From the NCBI GenBank assembly GCA_012845835.1, contig JABAKD010000002.1, positions 17,917,629-17,981,628 of the forward strand: a DNA stretch of 64,000 nt. The letters run 5' to 3'. Position 1 is the stretch's first letter, and each line of letters starts with the position of its first letter. This DNA is from Undaria pinnatifida. Its lineage: Eukaryota > Sar > Phaeophyceae > Laminariales > Alariaceae. Of the stretch, positions 15,101-24,100 are shown one piece after another. The notes under the pieces are model-generated. The model was given only the letters and a program-made list of their open reading frames with translations. It did no database searches and was not told where the DNA came from. The position numbers and the translations under genes were made by a program.

Positions 15101-18100
15101 CTATCTATATACCTGGGGTGTAACAGCTTTTTGGAGAAGCTTCAGGGGCACAAGTTTTACCAGTCCAAGGCTGCGGAGTCGCTGCTGGAGAGGGTGCAGG
15201 GTGAGGTGGAGGCGACGGTATAACTTACCCTTTATGACGCTCCATCGTTGACGGACAACTGCTTTCGAAGAGGACTAGCCCAAAAAATGCTTGATTGGGT
15301 TGGAGTTGGTGTTACGGTTGGTTAGGTTTGTATTGTGTACACAGCAATGACCTTCAACCGTTGTGTCGAGTAAGTCGCAAAGTGTCCTCGCAGGTGCTCT
15401 AGGTTCGTGCGGGGGTGGTGGTGGGTGCTGCATGTTTGTCCGCGTGTACGCGTGTGCTTTTTTCTCTTCCGTGCCATGCTTGATGATTTTTTGTTATTAA
15501 AAATATGTTAGATACGTCAGCTATTGAGTTTGATCAGTTTCAAGGGTCGATAACTCATATTTGCACGCTGCGTGATACACCGGCCGCCCGTTTCTACAGA
15601 TGTGGTATTCTTTGAAGATGTATGACTATTACTGTACGTGTTGCCGGAGTGAGCAGCGACGACTACTGGTATTAATAGTTAGTATCAACAACTGCCGTGG
15701 CAATGATGGTAACAATGATGCGTACATCATCCTAAGGTAGAGAGTTGTTACGATTCATAACATGCCAGTGTCAATAACAATACAGTAGGTGGTTCTATAT
15801 AGTGCGGGTCATATAGTGCGGGTGTCCGATATTGTGCGAGTGAAATCGTTTGGCACAATATAGACCCCTCTATAGTGGCCGGTTTTTATATAGTGCGGGT
15901 GCCCGGTATAGTGCGGGTAAATTTTCGTGACACATACCCGCACTATATAGGGCCACCTACTGTATGCTAAATGCTAAATCCATTCAATAACAAATAATGA
16001 TCAATAACATTCACGGTGGCAACGATACGTACATCACAAGATAGGTGGGTTACATCGAACCCGCAGTGGGGCGTAGCAAATACATCAGCACTGACTGTAG
16101 ATGACGTGATAAGAAAAACAGTGCTATTTACGGCTTGTTGTCTCGTGCTTGTGTAGTTTGTCTGTTTCTCTCTCTCGCTCTGAATATTTTGTCTCTTTCG
16201 CCACCTATGTACATTTTTATATCCTGCACACATTGTCCGTTCTCTCTGTGGATGACGTGATAAGAAAAACAGTGCTATGTACGGCTTGTTGTCTCGTGCT
16301 TGTGTAGTTTCTCTCTCTCTCTCGCTCTGATCGTTTTGTCTCTTTCGCCACCTATGTACATTTTTATATTCTGCACACGTTTTCCGTTCTCTCTGTGGAT
16401 GACGTGATGAGAAAAACAGTGATATGTACGGCTTGTTGTCTCGTGCTTGTGTAGTTTGTCTGTTTCTCTCTCGCTCTGAATATTCTGCCTCTTTCGTCAC
16501 CTATGTACATTTTTATACCCTGCACACATTGTCCGTTCTCTCTGCCTCTCTGTTTCTCTGTTCTGTGTTTCTCTACAGTAGCGTAGTAAGACATGCTACA
16601 ATAGTAGCGTAGTTACATATGATCTGTCCTCGACGCATGTCTACGTGTTATTGGATCCTGCCCTTCCCCAGAGTTCCCCTATTAGCCTCCTCCAGGGGGG
16701 GGGGGGGCGAGGGGGCTCTCTTCTTTCTCCTATGCAACCATGGCGTTGTCCACCCTCTCTTAAGAGCCTCGTGCTCCCTCTTTGCCTTGATGTCTATGTA
16801 TGCGCCTTACTGGCACTGCCCTTACAACTTAACGCCCCAAGTCTCTACGAAAAAGCGGGGGAATGGGGGGGGGGGGGGGGGGGGGGGGGCTTATCCTCCT
16901 TAAACAAGAGTTGCGATATTTACCCTCATCTGCTCCAACCGCCTCACCTCTGGCTCCCGCCTGGTCTGGCTGCATGCGCTGTGTGGCAGGGCTTGTGTCC
17001 CGCGACAAGCTTCTCGACATGAAGCGACACGCGCAGCTCGCGCACATGGACGCCTCAGACAAGTCCATCTTCCCAGCGATCAAGTTTACCCCACTCGCCG
17101 TTTCGCTGGTGGTGAGTCCAAAATACACCCGTGTAGAAAATATAGGGGGGGGGGTGGAGGAGGGAGGGGGGGGGGGGGGGGGTACTCATTCGTTGCTTGC
17201 CTTAGTCGTTTGACCATTCACCACGCATTTCTTCCGAGATGGAGCACCGAGCACCGGGAGGGGGTGAAGGGGGGATCGTGATATGTCGCTTTTGGACGTT
17301 TTTCCTGTGGTAGTGTTGTTGCTACTGCTGCGGGTGTTGTTGTTGTTGTTGCTGTTGTTGTTTTGCTGTCGTTGTTACTGTTGTGCTCTATGCAGATGTT
17401 CTTCGTAATACGGCTGTTGTTGCTGTGGTTGCTGCTGTTATGTTACTAATGAGATTGCTAAATGGCACCTCCTGTTGCTGTTGCTGTTGTGTTTTTGTGC
17501 AGCTGTTCTTGGCGATGTGGCTTTTCCCTCCGGACCTGGCCGGCAACGACCACGCTTCCAGGTGACAGTAGAGGTACCGGTTGGCGCTTGGGTGGGGTGG
17601 CGGTTCCTCGCTGCTATGCTCCGTGTTGTCGCCTTATCTCTACGCAGGGCGGGTTCTTTTTTCCCCTCCCCCCTGTTGCCGGCTATTGGATTGTCGGTAG
17701 TTGTAATGAAAAAATCTGCTTTACTAACACAGCGGGTGGGGGGTTGCGGTGTTTCTATAGTCGTTGACGAAGTGCGCATGGTGTACTGTTCTCGTGATTG
17801 CGGGACATTTGCAGGTGCTTAAGGATGCTAGTGTTTGTGACTACCCTCTGGGTAACCGAGGCCGTGCCTTACTTCGTCACGGCGCTGCTCATCCCCGTGC
17901 TTGTCGTGTTAATGGACATCATGGAGAACTCCGATGGAGGTGCGACGGGGCGGGAGAGGGAGGAGGAGGGGAGGAGGGCCGTGGACGGGGGAAGGGGTAC
18001 AATTCGTTGCGTGCCATAGTCAGTTGACCGCTGACCACGTACCTCTTTCGAGACGGAGCCGGTTCCGACTCCTAATGGGGGGGGCGGGGGGAGAGGTGTA

Positions 18101-21100
18101 GTCGTGCCATGCACGGCCGTAGCACTTAGGACCATAGATCATCTCATCCCTAGAAAGCCTGGGGGGTGGAGAAGGGCTCTTACCCGGTGCGTGTATGAAC
18201 GGTCGTGACTCGGTGTCCTTCACGTCGTCATCGTCGTCATAAAGCATTGTTAGTGTATTATTTTGCACAGCTTCCTCCCCCCCCCCCAGCGGCCCCACTT
18301 TCTCGTCTTCGACCTCCTGAAGAAGTGAGGCAGTTTTGTGGCCGCATGCCGCGTCGCTTCTAACCGCGTGTTTTTTTTTGTTTTAGGGGACAAGTCTCGG
18401 TCGAAGTCCGCCCACGTGGTGCTGTCTTACATGGTGGACCACACGACCATCCTCATCATGGGAGGGTACAGCATCAGCGCCGCCTTCTCAAGGTGAGAGG
18501 GGCTATCGCTTTTTCCCCTCCGCCACGCTTCTTCAGGGAGCTGGCCGTCCATGACCAAGTTGACCCATGTTTGAACAAGGGTTCCCACAGCAGTGTCCCC
18601 AACCACTCTGGACGGAAATGTAAGGACATTTGGGATAGTAGTATGACAACCCAACGTTTCTTACATTCCGTCCGGAGTGGCACATAGCACTCGCTACAGG
18701 CTGCGATGGTGCCCGCTAGAAAAATAATATGTTTCTTCCCATAGCCAGGTCGCGAAAAATGTCATCCCTCAAGTCTTATTTTTGGGATAAACGTTACCCG
18801 CCGGTCGTTCGGTTTTCAGTACTACCGTATATTGTTTCAAACAGTTTATCTTGTATCCCCCTGTTGCAACGGGATGAATCAGACATACCCACGACTCGGG
18901 AACGACCGAATTGAATTCAGGCTCGAACGCCTTTTGCATGATCAAAACTACTCGCGAAGCAGTTCATACAACAGCAGTTTTGCAGCTATATCCCCGTATT
19001 TCCGTTTTTCATTCGCGCGTAACGCGTCCCGGCTCCCCCCCCACCGCTGCCGCCGCCGCCGCTCCTTCGCCTTTCGCTCCCATCCTCGCCATGCGCCGCC
19101 GCGTCGCGCATTGTACCGCCGTACTGTTCCGGCGCATGCACGATGGGGGGTGGCATGGCTGACAGGTGCGAGATCGAGCTCAGGATCGCGGCTCTCCTGC
19201 AGAAACACCTCGGACACAGACCACGGCTCTTCATTCTTGGGATAATGTACCTCGGTGAGCGGCGTAACGCTATAGTTCCTGCTAACTTCCATTAGGCTCT
19301 TCTTGTGTACGTGAACCCCCTGCCGCCCCCATGGTTCGTAACCGTCTGCTGTCACGGTGCACCGTCCTTGTTTCGTAACCTCTTGGTTGTTATAGCGCTA
19401 CCCACTGAGCTACTTAGCCAGGTGTGTGACTGATTACCTCAGTAGTTAGTGCTGTGCATCCAACAAAGGAAACTTGTAACCAACAAAATATATGTTTTTC
19501 GAGGTGGTTGATTCAATCTCGCCGACGTCGTAGCAGGGATCTTCGGGGGCTCACCCCCCGCAACTCGCCACTGGACAAGCGTCTCGGAATACAACAAGCT
19601 TCGAGCCTTTTCCCCAATTATACCGAGATTCGAACCCGCGCACACCAGGCTCGGAAGCGGACAGTCTATCCAGCAGACCATTGACTCACGTGGTCACGTG
19701 ACCCGCGCACACCAAGCTCAGAAGCGGAGAGTCTATCCACTACCTGGTAGACCACTGACGCACGTGAACCCGCGCACACCAGGCTCAGAAGCAGTCTTTC
19801 CACTTGACCATTGAGTCACGTGAACCGGCGCACACCAGGCTCAGAAGCGGACAGTCTATCAACTAGACCACCGAGCCACGTGACTAAGTAGCTCAGTGGG
19901 TAGTGCTATATAACAAAGGATGTGTCGTGAGTTAGATTTTCGCCGGCTTGACATTTGCTATTTTCGAGCGTGCGCGCTGAAACTTTATTGGTGGTTATGG
20001 TAGCGTGTTCCTAAATACTACTACTTCTGCAGTACCTGGCGAGGGGAGAACCCCGGAGACGCCTTTTTCGAAGTCGGCGAGATTAGAATCAACAAACTCG
20101 AAAACGTGTTGTTTTGTTGGTTCGTATAGCACTACCCACTGAGCTACTGAACCACGTGACTGAGCATTTAGCTCGGTGGGTAGTGTTGTGTAACCAACAT
20201 AACCGTTTGCTGCCACGGCGCCACCCCATATTTCGTAACCGTTTTCTGCGACGATTCTTATGGTGGCGCGCGCTTTTCCGTCATCCTAATTCTGTTCAGG
20301 CAAGCTGTCGCCCCTTTCAACCTGCCCCTGCCCATATTTACATGTTTCTCTGCCTATCGACTAATCTACGCTCACTCTCGCCCCCCCTCCCCTTCCCGAG
20401 GTTGCGTTTCTGACTACCGACTAGTTCATCTGCGCGCTCGACTTTCACACCCGGAGCTTCTTCTCTTCCTCCTCGTCCTCCTCCTCCCCCTCCTCCGCCT
20501 CCTCCGCCTCCTCCGCCTCTTCCGCCTCCTCCTCCTCCTCCTGCTCCTCCTCCCCCTCCCTCTCGTCGTGTGTCGCATGCTTGACACACCTGGGTGCTGG
20601 TTGCGCGCCTCGCGTTGCCGCGTGTCTGCGGCTGGCGTTTAAATATGCGCCAAACCAGGCCTGGTGCTGTCCACCTTGATCAGCAACCACACGGCTCCGG
20701 TGCTTTGCGTGTCGATCCTGATGCCCATTATCCGAGACTTCGGCGTCGAGAGCAGGTGTGAGATTAAAGGACAGGGAGGCAAGAGTGGCATTTTCGCGTT
20801 CCTTGGGGAGGGGGGGGGAGGAGGATGGGGGGGGGGGTGTACTCAGTTTGTACATGGCCGTAGTCGTATGACCATAGAGCTTCGCATTCCTACTATGCCG
20901 GGACGGAGCACGTCGGGTTTTCACCAACCAGGCAGACATTGCTTGCACCAACCGCGAAGCGCCGTGAGGGGGATGGGGGGGGGTGTAATCAATTTGTGCA
21001 TGGGCGTAGTCGTATGACCATAGACCCTCGCATCCCTACTATGCCGGGACGGAGCTCGTCGAGCTTTCACCAACCAGGCAGACATTGCTTGCGCCAAGCA

Positions 21101-24100
21101 CGAAGCACCATGAGGTGTTGGGCGAGTTGCATGAAGGGTGAACTGCATCCTTCGAAGAACCGCTCGTGCCTACTTTCTTGCTTATGGATGAAAGCGCCTA
21201 TGATTTACTTTGTTTTCTGGTGTGGCCGCTCCAGAAACAGCAATGGATATTTACTATGTAACCGCCTCGTGGATGCCTTACTATATTCACACTACGTGAT
21301 GCAATCATTCCCCTTGTGCGGAGTTGGGGTTCTCCGCCCCGTACAATATGATCTAACTCGATAACCATAATGGTGACCGCCAAAAAGAAATGAAAAAAAA
21401 TCCTTGGTTGTCTAGCTCACGCAGTGATTGGTATGTTTTTTACAGCGTCTTTGCCAACCAACGCCAAGTATTGTATACTCCATATGTATTCTAGGGGGAT
21501 GGGAGGGGGTACTCATTTAATGTGCAGCCGTAGTCATATAACCATTGACCCTCACACCCTTACATGCCTGGACGGAGCACGTCGGGTTTTCACCCACCAG
21601 GCAATCACCGCGTGCGCCAAGCGCGAAGCTAGCGGAGAGGGGGGGGGAAAGGCGTCAGGGTGTGCGTCATGGCGTATACTTGGGCCGGTGGCCCTGATCT
21701 TGAGGACGTACGCCTTTTTATTATTTGACAAAAGTATAGCATCCCTGCTGGCCAAAGTCCGTAGTGGGGAGGGGGGAGAAGAGCCTGCGTAGTGCCTCAT
21801 GGATCTGAGTTACGTCTACGGAGGGAGAAAGAGAAAGAAGAAGGGCGAACATAGTAGATGGGATGAGCAAAAAAATCAAGAAGAGTATTAACTGCAACCC
21901 GGATCGAAGCGTAGTTCCTATTATTTGTGTGACGCACGCTACGGATATACAGCCTCGTTAGTCAGAATTGTGTATTTTAGTCGTAGTGTGCTATGTTGAT
22001 TTCCCTTAATCATGACGCCTATCGTTTTTTTCGTGGATGTGTTTGTGTCGTCGGAGGTGCAACTCCCAACGACCGACCGCCTTCTGTGCCTGCCTTGCTT
22101 CATGCCCATACCGTGGGTCAGCACTAAACCTCGATACCGACGTGGCAACCCTGACCATCTGACCATCTTGTTTTCGACGCACGTGTGACGCTTTTTGTTG
22201 GTGACGCTTTTCATTGCTGGCGGTGGTGGCGGTGGCGGTGGCGGTGGCGTTGACCGTGACGGTGATGGTGGCGGTGACGGTGGCGGCGGTGCAGGTTTGC
22301 AAAGACTCTGCTGCTGGGGCTGGCGTTCGCTTGCAACTTTGGGGGCATGGTCACGCCGATCTCGTCCATGCAAAACGTGGTTGCACGGCAGGCACTCGAG
22401 GCAAGAGTCGCGCGTAGCACGGCAGAGAGGATGTAGGGAAGCCGGGAGGGAAGAAAGCAGGGAGCAAGGGAGGGGGCAAACAGGGAGGGAGAGAGGGAGG
22501 GAGGGACGGGGGGAGGAGGGCGGGGGGGGGAAAGGGAGGGCAAGAAGAGGCTAAGAACAGAGGGAAGAAGAAAGGAAACCAGAGACATCTCGGATTTGCT
22601 GGTGTACCTCTCCTGTCGATATGTTCCTGCCCGCCATGATACTATCTGGATCTGGCGTTTTTGCTGCTCTTTCTGTCAATTCCCCTCTGAGCTGTCAAAA
22701 CCACCTCCGCGGGATATTTTCACAACACTGGCACATTCCTGCTCCGAGAGATACAGTTTCTCCTCTAGAACCCCGCCCCCTTCTTGCCCTACCCCGCCCC
22801 ACCCCCGCCCTTCACCCTCACCCACTCTCCCAACCTTAACTCCGCCCTCACCCCCACCCCCTTCCCCACCTCCACCCCCACCCCCACCATCACCCACACC
22901 CTCACCCATTCCCCCGATCCCAACCCACCCCCACAACCACCGCCCCAACCACCGCCCCAACCCCAGCCTCACCTCCACCCCCGCCCCTACCCCCAACCCC
23001 AGTCCCACCCCCTACCTCATCCCCACCACCCCTATCCCACCCTCCCCCCCACCCCCACCCCCGCCCAACCCCCTCCCCCATCCCCATCCCCACCCTCACC
23101 CACACCCCCGCCCCCAATCTCACAACAAGCCCCAAACCCCACCCCGACCACCACCACCTCAACCCCAACCTCAACCCCAGGCTCACGTCCATCCCCGCCT
23201 CCAATCCCACCCCCACCCGCACTCCAACACCCCACCGCACGCCCACCAACTCATCCCTAACCCCAAACCCAACTTGCAGAATGCTGGGCTGACAATAAGC
23301 TTCGGCATCTGGATAGCGGTGGGTCTCCCGTTCTGCGTGCTCGGCGTGTTCGTGGCTTGGTGCCTTCTGTGCATCATCGTCGACCCCACGGACGTCGAAC
23401 ACATCCCGATGATCGTGTACTCGAGGGGTGACGTTTTGTCGCGCAAGAACGTTTTCATCGTGTCCTTGACGCTGCTGACTATTTTTGGCTGGAGTACTAT
23501 TGGGGCGACGGAGGATTTCTTCGGGGACCTTGGCATTATCGCCCTCCTGTTTATCGTCGTTGCCTTCGGTTCGGGTATCCTCAGCGAGGCGAGAGTGGTT
23601 TTTTCGTTTTGTTTTTCGTTTTGTTTTTCGTTTGGGTTTGTATTTAATGTTGGGTTGGGTTGGGTTGGGTTGGGTTGGGCTGGATACGATTGGGTTGTGT
23701 TGGTTCATAGTGAAACTTGGCATTATCGCTCTTCTGTTGATCACCATCGCCTTCGATGCGGGCATCCTTGGCGAGGCGGGGCCGTTTTCCATGTTGGTTT
23801 TGGTTGTGGGTTATGATTTTTAGTTTGGATTTAATGTTGATTTTGGTTATGAGTTGGGTTTGGGGGTACCCCGGTATTTTCGCCCTCCTGTTCATCAGAA
23901 TCGCCTTTGGTTCGGGAATCCTTAGCGAGGCGAGGGGGGGGGGTGATTTTTGGTTCTAGTTTTGGCTTTGGCTCAAGTTAGAGGTGCATTTTGGTTTTGG
24001 TCTTGGTTTTGTTTCGTTTGGATTTATTTGGTTTTGGTTTTAATTTTGGTTTCGTTTTGTTTCGTTTGCCCCCCTCTCATCCCCCCCTTTTAATATTTTA

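Noticed and set aside
19622-19885. Regularly spaced repeats suggesting a CRISPR array
   Set aside because: The units abut with no unique spacers, resemble tRNA heads, and the DNA is eukaryotic.
23648-23690. TTGGG repeats as an interstitial telomere
   Set aside because: Only a handful of GGGTT units, not the TTTAGGG-type sequence, within a T/G-rich intronic duplication.
22596-23816. A 406-codon plus-strand Pro-rich frame and a 296-codon minus-strand Gly/Val-rich frame
   Set aside because: The Pro-rich part is the intronic C-rich tract. Only 23280-23588 is coding, as exon 15 of the SPX transporter. The minus frame mirrors the same tract.
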